Shown: positions 52,387 through 61,023, counted from the stretch's first letter. The stretch: 64,000 bases of DNA from DASSTY01 sp035760645 (GCA_035760645.1 DASTSO010000099.1:1-64000), one strand, 5' to 3'. Numbers and translations: made by a program. The notes: generated by a model not told the origin, from the sequence alone.

Positions 52387-53052
52387 TTAACCGGCGACCG
52401 GCCGGAAGGTTTCCGGCTCCGCCGTCCGATCCCGCGTCCGGGCGGCCAGGGCCTCCTGCACCGCGGCCCAGGCCGCCTCGAGCAGCGCCGCGGGAGGGCG
52501 GGTCGCATCCAAATGTCGCACACCCGGGCCCCGGGCGGCCAGGTAGTGCGCACCGACCCGGGCGTGGAACTCGGGGCTCTCGCGGTCGAGCCGGTCCTGG
52601 TCCTTGCCGGCCGCGACCTGGCGGGCGTGGCCCACACCGGGCGGCAGGTCGAGCACGAGGGTGAGATCGGGCCGCAGCCCCTGGGTGGCAACCGCGTTGA
52701 CGGCGTGGACCTGATCGAGCGGGAGGCCGCGCCCCGCGCCCTGGTATGCCTCGGTCGAAAGGTCGTAGCGGTCGGCGACCACGACGCGGCCCGCCGCGAG
52801 CGCCGGCCCGATCACATCCTGCACGAGGTGGGCCCGCGCCGCTGTGACATACAGCAACTCGGTGTGCGGCGCGAACACGTTCTCCCGGTCGAGCAGCGCC
52901 CGCCGCACCGCCTCCGCCGCCGGCGTCCCGCCCGGCTCACGCACCGCCACCACGTCGTGCCCCGCCGCCCGGAGCCGGGCGACGAGGGCCGCGGCGAGGG
53001 TCGTCTTGCCCGCCCCCTCCGGCCCCTCGACCACGAGGAAGAAGCCGCTCAC
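52387..53052 (-). CDS. tmk: Thymidylate kinase
   Basis: 221 residues. P-loop VVEGPEGAGKTTL is at the N-terminus, with REPGGTPAAEAVR (DRX/dTMP site) and VVVADRYDLSTEAYQGAGRGL. The LID region lacks the arginine-rich loop of E. coli-type enzymes in any obvious form. It phosphorylates dTMP to dTDP. The start is GTG. It follows ylbF by 25 bases on the same strand; ctpA follows after a 66-base gap. Confidence 0.95.
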   Translation of the reverse strand: MSGFFLVVEGPEGAGKTTLAAALVARLRAAGHDVVAVREPGGTPAAEAVRRALLDRENVFAPHTELLYVTAARAHLVQDVIGPALAAGRVVVADRYDLSTEAYQGAGRGLPLDQVHAVNAVATQGLRPDLTLVLDLPPGVGHARQVAAGKDQDRLDRESPEFHARVGAHYLAARGPGVRHLDATRPPAALLEAAWAAVQEALAARTRDRTAEPETFRPVAG

Positions 53053-53077
53053 GCGTCCCGCCCCGCGCCGATCCCGC

Positions 53078-53431
53078 TCACGAGAGCGTGATGATGCTGC
53101 TGGTCGCGCCCTTCTCCATCCCCTGGCTGATCTGCTCGTTCACCTTGGCCATCAGCTTCTCGAAGTTGGCCCGGGCGGTGACGTAGGCCTGGCCGGTCAC
53201 GCTCGTCTCGAGGGCCCGCACCGCCTGCTCGTACTCGTCCGTGACGGTCTGCTCGGGGAGCTGCCCCGTGGCCATCTGCTGGTCGATCTGGCGCGCGAGG
53301 GTCTGGATCTGGTCCAGCTTCGCCACCGTGTCGCGGTCGTCGCGGAGCGCCTGCTCGGCGCGCCGGAGGGCCTGGAATTCGTTGGACTGGCCGATCAGCC
53401 GTCCCAGCTCCTGCGCCTTGTCCCAAATCAC
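53078..53431 (-). CDS. YlbF/YmcA family protein
   Basis: 117 residues and wholly helical: IWDKAQELGRLIGQSNEFQALRRAEQALRDD matches the start of the YlbF/YmcA (Com_YlbF) family. In Bacillus, YlbF with YmcA and YaaT forms the Y-complex, which controls RNase Y cleavage and affects competence and biofilm. Whether that role holds in this organism is unknown. It overlaps prmC by 4 bases, so it belongs to the prfA-prmC-tmk operon. Confidence 0.88.
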   Translation of the reverse strand: MIWDKAQELGRLIGQSNEFQALRRAEQALRDDRDTVAKLDQIQTLARQIDQQMATGQLPEQTVTDEYEQAVRALETSVTGQAYVTARANFEKLMAKVNEQISQGMEKGATSSIITLS

Positions 53432-54306
53432 CGTGCCTCGCTCCTCCGCGCGAGCAGGTAGCGCTCGCGCCCGTAAAGGTCAGCCTCCACCGTCACCCCG
53501 GTCCAGCCCAGCGCCGCCGCCCGCCGCGCGGCTTCCGCGGCCCGGGTGCAGTCCACTTCGAGCGCCAGCAGCCCGCCCGGCCGCACCACCCGCCGGCCAT
53601 CGTCGAGCAGCCGGGTCGTGGCCTCGAGCCCGTCGGTCCCGCTTGGCAGGGCGAGCCGGGGCTCCCAGGCGCGCACCGCGCCGTCGAGCCCGGCGTACTC
53701 GTGCTCCGTAAGATAGGGGGGATTGGAGACGAGTGCGTCGAGCGCCCCCGTGGCGAGGGGGGCCGTGAGATCCCCGCGCACCAGCGTCACCCCCAGGCCG
53801 GTGGCCCGGACGTTCTCCCGCGCGAGCGCCAGCGCCTCGGCCGAGAGGTCGAGGGCGAGCACGTCCGCATAGCCCCCCTCGGCCCGGAGGCTCAGGGCGA
53901 TGCAGCCGGTCCCCGTCCCCACGTCGGCCACCCGCCCCGCGGGGGCGAGCGCGAGGACGCGCTCGACCAGTCCCTCGGTCTCGGGCCGCGGGATCAGGGC
54001 GCGCGCGTCGGCGCGGAGGACCAGAGTGCGGAATCCCGCCCGCCCGGTCGCGTAGGCGAGCGGCTCGCCCCGCGCGCGCCGCGCGACCGCGGCCTCGAAG
54101 CGCGCGGCCTCCTCGGGAGCGACGGCGCGGGCGCGCTCGAGCCACGCCTGGCCCGGATTCTCGTCGCGCAGCCCCGCCCAGAGCCGCAGCGCCTCGCGCC
54201 GCGGCTCCGCCGCTCCCGCCGCGGCGAGCCGCTCTTCCGCCCGGACGAGGAGGGCGCCCAGCACCAGCGCGCCCTGCGGCCCCGCCGCCGGCTCAGTCCG
54301 CGCCAT
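53428..54306 (-). CDS. prmC: Peptide chain release factor N5-glutamine methyltransferase
   Basis: 292 residues. It methylates the glutamine of the GGQ motif in release factors. The N-terminal helical domain (to about 95) is followed by a SAM methyltransferase with VADVGTGTGCIALSL, DVLALDLSAEALALARENV and the catalytic VSNPPYLTEHEY. The insertion DENPGQAWLERARAVAPEEA and the link ATGRAGFRTLVLRADARALIPRPET are characteristic. The ATG at 54306 overlaps prfA by 14 bases, placing the methylase directly with its substrate gene. Confidence 0.95.
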   Translation of the reverse strand: MARTEPAAGPQGALVLGALLVRAEERLAAAGAAEPRREALRLWAGLRDENPGQAWLERARAVAPEEAARFEAAVARRARGEPLAYATGRAGFRTLVLRADARALIPRPETEGLVERVLALAPAGRVADVGTGTGCIALSLRAEGGYADVLALDLSAEALALARENVRATGLGVTLVRGDLTAPLATGALDALVSNPPYLTEHEYAGLDGAVRAWEPRLALPSGTDGLEATTRLLDDGRRVVRPGGLLALEVDCTRAAEAARRAAALGWTGVTVEADLYGRERYLLARRSEAR

Positions 54307-55351
54307 GCTCCTCGCGGCTCGCGAGGCGGAGCGCATCGACGAACTCGTCGAGCGCGCCGTCGAGCACGTCGGCGAGGTTGTGCACCGAGAGCCCGATGCG
54401 GTGATCGGTCACCCGGCTCTGGGGAAAGTTGTAGGTGCGGATCTTGGCCGACCGGTCGCCGGTGCCGACCATCGCCCGCCGCTCGCTCGCGCGGGCCGCC
54501 TCCTGCTCGGCGATCATCCGGTCCAGGAGCCGCGCGCGCAGCACCTCGAGCGCCTTGATCTTGTTCTGCAGCTGGCTCTTCTGGTCCTGCTGGCTCACGA
54601 CGAGCCCGGTGGGGAGATGCGTGATGCGCACGGCGCTGTCGGTGGTGTTCACGCTCTGCCCGCCGGGGCCGCTCGAGCGGAAGACGTCGATGCGGAGCTC
54701 GTTGGGATCGATCCTGACGTCCACCTCCTCCGCATCCGGCAGCACCGCGACCGTGGCCGCCGAGGTGTGGATGCGCCCCTGCGTCTCCGTGACGGGCACG
54801 CGCTGGACGCGGTGGACCCCCGACTCCCAGCGCAGGAGCCCGTAGGCGTCGGAGCCGCGCACGGCGAAGATCGCCTCGCGTACGCCGCCCAGCTCGGCCT
54901 CGCTCGTCGAGATCGGCTCGACCGCGAGCCCGTGGCTCTGGGCGAAGCGCTGGTACATGCGCACCAGCTCGCCGGCGAAGAGGGCGGCCTCGTCGCCGCC
55001 GGTGCCGGCACGCACCTCGACGATCGCGTCGCGGTCGTCGTGTGGGTCGCGCGGGAGGAGGAGCGCATGGAGCTCGTGCTCGAGCGCCTCGATCTCGGCC
55101 GGGAGGCGGGCGAGATCGGCCCGGGCCAACGCGACAAGCTCGGGATCGGCCTCGTCGGCCATCTCCCGAGCTTGTGCGAGTTCGTCCCTGAGCCGCGTGA
55201 GCCGCTCCGATACCCGGACCACCGGGGCGAGCCGGGTGTGCTCGCGGCCCAGCGAGCGGAGCTGGCCGGGATCGCGAGCGACGTCGGGATTGGCCAGCGC
55301 CTGCGCCACCTCCTCCGCCCGCGCGAGCGCCTGGCGGAGTCGGACTTCCAT
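54293..55351 (-). CDS. prfA: Peptide chain release factor 1
   Basis: 352 residues. It recognises UAA and UAG, which matters here because many genes in the window end in TAG. Features are the coiled N-terminal domain, VRAGTGGDEAALFAGELVRMY, WESGVHRVQRVPVTETQGRIHTSAATVAVLPD and the catalytic SSGPGGQSVNTTDSAVRITH (GGQ). The C-terminal KIRTYNFPQSRVTDHRI is also typical. Its order with rpmE upstream and prmC downstream is the common arrangement. It starts 3 bases after the rpmE stop. Confidence 0.97.
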   Translation of the reverse strand: MEVRLRQALARAEEVAQALANPDVARDPGQLRSLGREHTRLAPVVRVSERLTRLRDELAQAREMADEADPELVALARADLARLPAEIEALEHELHALLLPRDPHDDRDAIVEVRAGTGGDEAALFAGELVRMYQRFAQSHGLAVEPISTSEAELGGVREAIFAVRGSDAYGLLRWESGVHRVQRVPVTETQGRIHTSAATVAVLPDAEEVDVRIDPNELRIDVFRSSGPGGQSVNTTDSAVRITHLPTGLVVSQQDQKSQLQNKIKALEVLRARLLDRMIAEQEAARASERRAMVGTGDRSAKIRTYNFPQSRVTDHRIGLSVHNLADVLDGALDEFVDALRLASREEHGAD

Positions 55352-55354
55352 CGC

Positions 55355-55570
55355 TTAGGCCTTGGCGGCCTCGCCGCCGGCGTACTTGCGGCGGAAGCGG
55401 TCGACGCGACCGGCGGTGTCGATCATGCGCTGCTTGCCCGTGAAGTACGGGTGGCACTGCGCGCAGACTTCGACGTGGATCGACTTCGACGTCGAGCGCG
55501 TCTCGAACGAGCTGCCGCACGCGCACTGCACGGTGAGCTTCTGGTAGACCGGATGGAGATCGGGCTTCAC
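55355..55570 (-). CDS. rpmE: 50S ribosomal protein L31 (zinc form)
   Basis: 71 residues, matching L31 type A. The start KPDLHPVYQKLTVQCACG, then SKSIHVEVCAQCHPYFTGKQRMIDTAGRVDRFRRKY. Four cysteines in a CxC...CxxC arrangement (C16, C18, C36, C39) bind zinc, so this is the C+ form normally replaced under zinc starvation. It heads the operon with prfA, prmC, ylbF and tmk. Confidence 0.97.
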   Translation of the reverse strand: MKPDLHPVYQKLTVQCACGSSFETRSTSKSIHVEVCAQCHPYFTGKQRMIDTAGRVDRFRRKYAGGEAAKA

Positions 55571-55797
55571 TGGCTGCTCCTTGGATCACGGGCGCGGCCG
55601 CGCGTCCGTTCGTCTGGGCGTCGTATCCCGCGCCTGGGGTCGACCGGCGGTCGCCGCGGGGCCACGCTCGGACCACCCGTGCCGCAAGGATCCTTCCCCG
55701 AGGGGTGCCCCTGCAAGCGTCGTCGGCCGGGTCGGTTCGGTGACTAGCCGTGGAATTTACAAAGGCTTAACGGCGGGGGGCAAGGCGCGGGTTCCCG

Positions 55798-55916
55798 GGC
55801 GGGACGGCGGGAGAGGCGGGACGGCGGGAGGCTCGCTCTGCATCGGACCCTCCCGCCGTCCCGCCCGGGGGCCATCGGCGCTCCCCGAGCCACCGGAGGC
55901 TCCCGCCGTCCCGCCC
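55798..55916. repeat. GGCGGGACGGCGGGAGG inverted-repeat block
   Basis: Two plus-oriented arms (55798-55813 and 55816-55832) face two inverted arms (about 55848-55865 and 55899-55916). The inner pair could form a 17-bp stem. The last arm ends four bases before the -35 box of the next promoter, so here the block lies at a gene start. Confidence 0.85.
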
Positions 55917-55919
55917 TGA

Positions 55920-55948
55920 TTGACACCCGGCCCATTCGCAAGTAACGT
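55920..55948 (+). promoter_or_regulatory. Putative sigma-70 promoter of the Crp-type regulator
   Basis: A consensus -35 TTGACA, a 17-base spacer and a weaker -10 TAACGT, predicting a start near 55955 and a leader of about 38 bases. Confidence 0.55.
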
Positions 55949-55992
55949 AAGCCCATACACTTCCGTATCCTTCCCGCTACCGCGAGGTGCTC

Positions 55993-56670
55993 GTGCCCCT
56001 GTCCCCGATGGAGGTTCTCCGGAAGGTTCCGCTCTTCTCCGGCCTCTCGGACGCCGATCTGCAGGCGTTCGCCGAGCTGACGCGCGAGCGGAGCTACCCG
56101 AAGGGCAGCGTCATCGTCTTCGAGGACGACCCGGGCGACTCGCTCTTCCTCGTGGCCTCGGGCCAGGTGAAGGTCGTCCTGATCGCCGAGGACGGCCGCG
56201 AGGTGATCCTCTCGGTGCTGGGCGAGGGGAGCTTCTTCGGCGAGATGGCCGTGATCGACGAGGAGCCGCGCTCGGCCCACGTGATCGCCATGGAGGACTC
56301 GTCGCTGCTGGTGCTGCGGCGCGAGGACTTCCAGGCCCAGCTGCGCCGCTCGCCCGAGGTGGCGATCTCGCTGCTGAAGGAGATCAGCCGGCGGCTGCGG
56401 CGCGCCGACGAGAAGATCGGCAGCCTCGTCCTGCTCGACGTCAACGGCCGGGTGGCGCACCTGCTCCTCCGCATGGCCGACGACGAGGGCGGCGACCGCA
56501 TCACCCGCAAGCTCACCCACCACACCATCGCGCAGATGATCGGCTCGAGCCGCGAGACGGTCTCGCGCACCATGCGCAATCTCGTCGAGCGCGGCGTGAT
56601 CCAGGTGACCCGCAAGGACATCACCCTGAAGGACCGCCACTCGCTCATGCTCGCCGCGCGCCGGTCGTGA
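55993..56670 (+). CDS. Crp/Fnr family transcriptional regulator
   Basis: About 225 residues. The N-terminal cyclic-nucleotide-binding beta-roll has LFSGLSDADLQAF, DDPGDSLFLVASGQVKV and GEGSFFGEMAVIDEEPRSAHVIA. A dimer helix follows, then the winged HTH with THHTIAQMIGSSRETVSRTMRNL. There are no N-terminal cysteines for an Fe-S cluster, so it is Crp-like rather than an oxygen-sensing Fnr; the ligand is unknown. GTG at 55993 is preferred because GAGG lies 5 bases before it. GTG at 55987 is an alternative. Confidence 0.94.
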   Translation: MPLSPMEVLRKVPLFSGLSDADLQAFAELTRERSYPKGSVIVFEDDPGDSLFLVASGQVKVVLIAEDGREVILSVLGEGSFFGEMAVIDEEPRSAHVIAMEDSSLLVLRREDFQAQLRRSPEVAISLLKEISRRLRRADEKIGSLVLLDVNGRVAHLLLRMADDEGGDRITRKLTHHTIAQMIGSSRETVSRTMRNLVERGVIQVTRKDITLKDRHSLMLAARRS

Positions 56671-56765
56671 CTACCCTCACCCGGGGGTCGTGACTGTCAC
56701 CGCTGCCGGTCGGGGTACCTGAGGGGAAGTTTGGGCATGCCTGACGCCCTCCTCGGGGAATACCT

Positions 56766-57644
56766 GTGCGCGAGACGCTGATGTTCTGGGGCACCCGGGG
56801 CTCGATTCCGACCCCGGGGGCCGACACTGCCCGCTACGGCGGCAACACGCCCTGCGTCGCGGTGACGCGCCGGCCCGACCGGCTGCTCATCCTCGACGCC
56901 GGCAGCGGCATTCGCCCGCTGGGCCACGCGCTGATGCAGCACCAGAACGGCGGGCTGCACGCCGACATCCTCCTCTCACACACCCACTGGGACCACATCC
57001 AGGGGCTGCCGTTCTTCAAGCCGCTGGCGCGCCGCGCCAACAGCATCGCGATCTACGGGGCGCCGCAGGAGAGCCCGCAGGGCCGCGTCGCGCTCGAGGA
57101 GATCCTCGACCGGCAGATGGACCCGATGGTCTTCCCCGTCCCGCTCCGCTCGCTCGGGGCGAGCATCCACATCACCGAGATCGGCGAGCAGGAGCTCGAG
57201 GTGGACGGCTTCCACGTGCGCTCCTTCCGGCTGCGCCACCCGGGCGTGACGCTGGGCTACCGCCTCACGCCGCGCTCCGGGGCGCGCGAGGTCGCCTACA
57301 CGACCGACAACGAGCTCGGCCCCGGCGGCGCCTACCCGCTGCCCGCCGACTGGCGCGCGCGCCTCGCCGAGGCGCTCGCGGGCGTGGACACGCTGATTCA
57401 CGACGCGATGTACTCCGACGCGATGATCGACGCGCGCGGCGGCTGGGGCCACTCCACGCCGCGCCAGGCGGTAGAGCTGGCGGCCGAGTGCGGCGCGCGC
57501 CGGCTCGTGCTCTTCCACCACGAGCCCGAGCACGACGACGCGATGATGGACGCGCTCCTCGCCGACGCGCGCGCGCACGCGCGCGCGGTCTGCCCCGCCC
57601 TCACGGTCGACGCGGCCGTCGAGGGCATGACGATCGAGCTGTAG
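56766..57644 (+). CDS. MBL-fold metallo-hydrolase
   Basis: 292 residues. The start FWGTRGSIPTPGADTARYGGNTPCV and the LLSHTHWDHIQGLPFF metal motif (HxHxDH) place it in the metallo-beta-lactamase superfamily, near RNase Z-like and PhnP-like phosphodiesterases. Further ligands are in VAYTTDNE, LIHDAMYSD and the late LFHHEPEHDD. Substrate is unknown. It lies between the Crp-type regulator and the HD-GYP gene, and similar proteins often accompany cyclic-nucleotide signalling genes, which makes a phosphodiesterase role plausible. GTG start. Confidence 0.9.
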   Translation: MRETLMFWGTRGSIPTPGADTARYGGNTPCVAVTRRPDRLLILDAGSGIRPLGHALMQHQNGGLHADILLSHTHWDHIQGLPFFKPLARRANSIAIYGAPQESPQGRVALEEILDRQMDPMVFPVPLRSLGASIHITEIGEQELEVDGFHVRSFRLRHPGVTLGYRLTPRSGAREVAYTTDNELGPGGAYPLPADWRARLAEALAGVDTLIHDAMYSDAMIDARGGWGHSTPRQAVELAAECGARRLVLFHHEPEHDDAMMDALLADARAHARAVCPALTVDAAVEGMTIEL

Positions 57645-57692
57645 CCCCGCCTCCGCCGACGCCCGCGGGCCGACGCCGGGCCCGAGGACTCG

Positions 57693-59657
57693 ATGCGCTT
57701 CCTCCTCCTGCACAGCCCCACCTGGCGGCCCGACGCCGCGCTCGCCGAGGCGTTCGCGGCGACGGCGGTCGAGACGCGCGCGGTCGCCGCGCCCGCCGAC
57801 GTCCGGCCCGACGCGCGCCCGACGGTGCTGCTCGTCGATCCCGCGGCGCGGGGCGCGCTCGACGCCGAGACGCAGGCGGGTCTCGTCGAGCGGGGCCTCG
57901 CCCTGGTCGCCCTCGGGGCACCGGGTGAGACGGAGCTGCCCGGAGAGCTCCCCGACGCCGGGCTCAGCGCCTTCGTCGCCTGGCCGGCGGCGCCCCGCCG
58001 GCTCCTGCTCGCGCTGCGCACGGCCTTCCGCGAGGCCACCGCGCGGCGCGAGGCGCGGCTCGCGCGCGCGGAGGCGGCGGTGCGCACGCACGAGGTCGCC
58101 GAGCTCACGGAGATCGGCATCCGGCTCCTCACCGAGCGCGACCACGACGCGCTCCTCGCCCTCATCCTCCAGCAGGCGCGCCGGATCACGAGCTGCGACG
58201 CCGGCAGCCTCTATCTCGTCGAGACGGACGACGCGGGCGCGCGGCGGCTCCGCTTCCGCCTCGCCCAGAACGACAGCCGGCCCGACCTCCCCTTCGCCGA
58301 GCACCTGCTGCCGCTCGACCCCGGCTCGCTCGCCGGCTGGGCGGCGACGAGCGGCGAGCCGCTCGTGCTCGACGACGTGCAGGACCTCCCGCCCGCGGCG
58401 CCCTACGCCTTCAACCGCTCCTTCGACGCACGCTCGGGCTACCGGACGAAGTCCATGCTCGTCATCCCGATGTCGAACCACCACGGCGAGGTGATCGGCG
58501 TCCTCCAGCTCATCAACCGGAAGCTGCACCCCGACGCGGTGCTCGCGAGCGCGGAGGACGCCGAGCGCGAGGTCCTGCCCTTCAGCCCGCACACCGTGAA
58601 GCTGGTGCGCGCGCTCGCGGGCCAGGCCGCCGTGTCGCTCGAGAACGCCCAGCTCCATGCGGCGATCGAGCGGCTGTTCGAAGGCTTCGTCCGCGCCGCG
58701 GTGACGGCGATCGAGCAGCGCGACCCGACCACCTCGGGGCACTCCGAGCGGGTCGCCCGCATGAGCGTGGCCCTCGCGCAGGTGGTAGATGCCGCGGACG
58801 ACGGCCCCTACGCCGCCGCGCGCTTCGACGCCGACCAGGTGCGCGAGCTGCGCTACGCGGCGCTCCTGCACGACGTGGGCAAGGTGAGCGTGCGGGAGGA
58901 GGTGCTCACCAAACCGCGCAAGCTGCGCGACGGCGACCTCGCGCTCATCCGCCAACGGCACGCCTATCTCATCCGCACCGCCGAGTGGAGCTACGAGCGG
59001 GCCCGCGCGGCGCACCTCGCCGAGCAGGGCCCGCCGGGCGACGCCGCGGTGCTCGCGCGCCTCGCCGCCGAGCGCGCGGCGGAGCTCGCCGCGCTCGAGC
59101 GGCTCCTCGCGCTCGTCGAGGAGTCGAACCAGCCCCTGATCGTCTCCCCGGCCGACACCGTCGTGCCGCCCTCGGCGGCGGAGCTCGCCGCCCTGGGCCG
59201 CCGCACCTCGCCGGGCCTCGACGGCGCGCCGCTCCCCTGGCTCACGGGGCGCGAGCTCGCCGACCTCGCCGTGCGGCGCGGCAGCCTGAACGCGGCGGAG
59301 CGGCGGGAGATCGAGAGCCACGTGACGCACACCTACGCCTTCCTGCGCAGCATCCCGTGGACCCGCGGGCTCCGCGGCGTGCCCGAGATCGCGCGCGGCC
59401 ACCACGAGAAGCTCGACGGGAGCGGCTATCCGCTCGGCATCGGCGGTGCGGCGATCCCGGTGCCGACGCGCATCATGACGATCACGGACATCTACGACGC
59501 GCTCACGGCCGCCGACCGCCCCTACAAGCGGGCGGTCGCGGCCGAGACGGCGCTCGACATCCTCCGCGACGAGGTCGCCGCGGGGATGCTCGACGCCGGG
59601 CTCTTCAGGCTGTTCGTGGAGGGACGGGTGTGGACGACGGGAGCGGGGCCGGACTGA
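57693..59657 (+). CDS. GAF and HD-GYP domain phosphodiesterase-like protein
   Basis: 654 residues. A degenerate receiver-like N-terminus (about 1-115) is followed by a GAF domain (about 135-325; TEIGIRLLTERDHDALLALIL, and SMLVIPMSNHHGEVIGVLQLINRKL). An HD-GYP domain follows, with GHSERVARMS, LLHDVGKVSVREEVL (HD at about 393) and GHHEKLDGSGYPLGIGG (about 568-584). HD-GYP enzymes hydrolyse cyclic di-GMP. About 110 extra residues, mostly helical, separate HD from GYP. The 3' end overlaps the convergent DUF4105 gene by 53 bases. yajQ in the same window also relates to cyclic di-GMP. Confidence 0.92.
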   Translation: MRFLLLHSPTWRPDAALAEAFAATAVETRAVAAPADVRPDARPTVLLVDPAARGALDAETQAGLVERGLALVALGAPGETELPGELPDAGLSAFVAWPAAPRRLLLALRTAFREATARREARLARAEAAVRTHEVAELTEIGIRLLTERDHDALLALILQQARRITSCDAGSLYLVETDDAGARRLRFRLAQNDSRPDLPFAEHLLPLDPGSLAGWAATSGEPLVLDDVQDLPPAAPYAFNRSFDARSGYRTKSMLVIPMSNHHGEVIGVLQLINRKLHPDAVLASAEDAEREVLPFSPHTVKLVRALAGQAAVSLENAQLHAAIERLFEGFVRAAVTAIEQRDPTTSGHSERVARMSVALAQVVDAADDGPYAAARFDADQVRELRYAALLHDVGKVSVREEVLTKPRKLRDGDLALIRQRHAYLIRTAEWSYERARAAHLAEQGPPGDAAVLARLAAERAAELAALERLLALVEESNQPLIVSPADTVVPPSAAELAALGRRTSPGLDGAPLPWLTGRELADLAVRRGSLNAAERREIESHVTHTYAFLRSIPWTRGLRGVPEIARGHHEKLDGSGYPLGIGGAAIPVPTRIMTITDIYDALTAADRPYKRAVAAETALDILRDEVAAGMLDAGLFRLFVEGRVWTTGAGPD

Positions 59658-61023
59658 GCTCCACGGCTTCGAGCGGCGGTGCCGCGGTCGTCGCCTCCAC
59701 CGCGGCGGCGAGCCACCACACCCCGGCGAGCACGCCGAGGTGGACCGGCAGCATCAGGGCGATCATCTCGCCGTTGTGCTGGCTGAAGCCGGGGAGGAGC
59801 TTCGCGACGAGGCCCAGCGCGGCGAGCCCCGCCACGACGAGCGCGAGCCGCCGCGCCGCGCGCGCCGCCCACGGCGCCCCCGCGGCGAGGCGCGGCAGCA
59901 CCACGACGAGCGGCAGCGCCAGCAGATTGGCGAGGAAGAGATTCTCGTTGCGGTAGGCTGCGTGGTGGTCGGTCGCGGCCCAGAGCAGCGTGACGATCAC
60001 CCCCGCCACGCCCGCGAGGAACATCCAGAGCGCGGCGACCCCGGCGAACCAGCGCCCGACCCCCCGCCGCGGCCGCCCGGCGCGCCGGGCGGCCGCGGCG
60101 CGCCGGCCCAGCCAGGCGACGAGCCCGCCCAGCAGCACCCCCGCGACGAGGAAGGGCGGGACCATGTTCGGCGGCGCCCCCGGATCGGCGAAGGTCCGGC
60201 TCGCGTGCACCGCGTACTCCGTCTGCACGAGCTTCGTCGGCCGGCCGTCGGGGCCCGGCACGGTGAGCTCGTTGAGCCGGTCGCGCAGCTTGAGCGGGAG
60301 GAACATCTCCTCCCACTCCGAGATGGTCCGGTCGGTCGGCTCACCGAGGCCGAACATGATGCCGGCGTAGATCGGGAGGTCCGAGCCCGTGAGGCGCGCG
60401 GTGTGCCAGCGGTAGGTCGTGCCGCTCGGCGCCGTGTCGGTGGCGGCGCGGAGCCGGCCGCCGATCACCCGGTCGATCGCGTCGCGCACGCGGGTCGCGC
60501 AGTTGTCGCGGTAGTAGTCGTAGAAGTAGTACTTGTGCTCGTCGCGCGCGTTCCAGGCGAGAAAGTCGCGCAGCTCGCGCCGCGCCGCGAGCGGCAGGGC
60601 GAGCTCCTGCACCCACACCGAGCGGTCGTGCTGGACGTAGGTGTCGATGTAGGGCACCGCCGGATACCCCGCCATCCAGTACCACATGCGCCCCTGGACG
60701 AAGCGGAGCAGGAAGTTCTCCTGCTGGAAGGAGAACATCCCGTAGTTGTACGCGATGCTCGTCCCGTCCGCGGGGTCCTCCACCCACAGCGCCACGTGCC
60801 CGAACCGCTCCCACACCTCGGCGCCGGGCCCCATGGTGACGACGTAGACGCGGAGGGCCGTGTCGGGCGGGACGGCGGCAGGGCGGGACGGCGGGAGGCT
60901 CACTCCCTGCGCCTGCAACGCTCCGGCCGTCAGCAGGAGCAACCAGAGCCCGAGGAGGGCACGGAGTCCCGCGGGCCACCGGAGCCCTCCCGCCGTCCCG
61001 CCGTCCCGCCGTCCCGCCCTCAC
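59605..61023 (-). CDS. DUF4105 (Lnb N-terminal periplasmic) membrane protein
   Basis: 472 residues. The N-terminal region is a signal peptide (GLRALLGLWLLLLTAGALQAQ) flanked by repeat-derived segments. The DUF4105 domain (about 60-280) has VYVVTMGPGAEVWERFGHVALWVED, AYNYGMFSFQQENFLLRFVQG, and YYFYDYYRDNCATRVRDAID with its conserved cysteine. Three or four helices follow (about 300-440). GTG at 61023 overlaps the upstream stop (GTGA) and is the only plausible start. Its first 13 codons come from CGTCCCGC repeats, as do the codons just after the signal peptide (VSLPPSRPAAVPPD). Its role in the envelope is unknown. Confidence 0.86.
   Translation of the reverse strand: MRAGRRDGGTAGGLRWPAGLRALLGLWLLLLTAGALQAQGVSLPPSRPAAVPPDTALRVYVVTMGPGAEVWERFGHVALWVEDPADGTSIAYNYGMFSFQQENFLLRFVQGRMWYWMAGYPAVPYIDTYVQHDRSVWVQELALPLAARRELRDFLAWNARDEHKYYFYDYYRDNCATRVRDAIDRVIGGRLRAATDTAPSGTTYRWHTARLTGSDLPIYAGIMFGLGEPTDRTISEWEEMFLPLKLRDRLNELTVPGPDGRPTKLVQTEYAVHASRTFADPGAPPNMVPPFLVAGVLLGGLVAWLGRRAAAARRAGRPRRGVGRWFAGVAALWMFLAGVAGVIVTLLWAATDHHAAYRNENLFLANLLALPLVVVLPRLAAGAPWAARAARRLALVVAGLAALGLVAKLLPGFSQHNGEMIALMLPVHLGVLAGVWWLAAAVEATTAAPPLEAVELSPAPLPSSTPVPPRTA
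60865..61019. repeat. CGTCCCGC repeat arms within the start of the DUF4105 gene
   Basis: Left arms at about 60865-60881 and 60882-60898 face a longer inverted arm at 60985-61019, where the 8-base unit CGTCCCGC is repeated three times in a row. The arms flank about 85 bases encoding the signal-peptide core. All of it is in the coding frame. Confidence 0.85.

Larger units (their letters stand above)
55571..55992. other. Intergenic region between rpmE and the Crp-type regulator
   Basis: 422 bases between divergent genes. The first 220 hold no recognisable gene or RNA and should include the rpmE promoter. The middle holds repeat arms (55798-55916), and a promoter for the regulator follows immediately. 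No terminator is expected here. Confidence 0.65.

Noticed and set aside
55571..55797. A structured RNA (for example an RNA gene or riboswitch) upstream of rpmE
   Set aside because: I found no recognisable consensus core or conserved stem set; only scattered GC-rich hairpins expected from base composition.
55993..56670. Oxygen-sensing Fnr identity for the Crp-type regulator
   Set aside because: No N-terminal cysteine cluster for a 4Fe-4S centre is present.
60865..61019. Possible CRISPR array from repeated CGTCCCGC-type units
   Set aside because: The units are 8-17 bases, tandem or inverted, with no regular unique spacers, and no cas gene is near.
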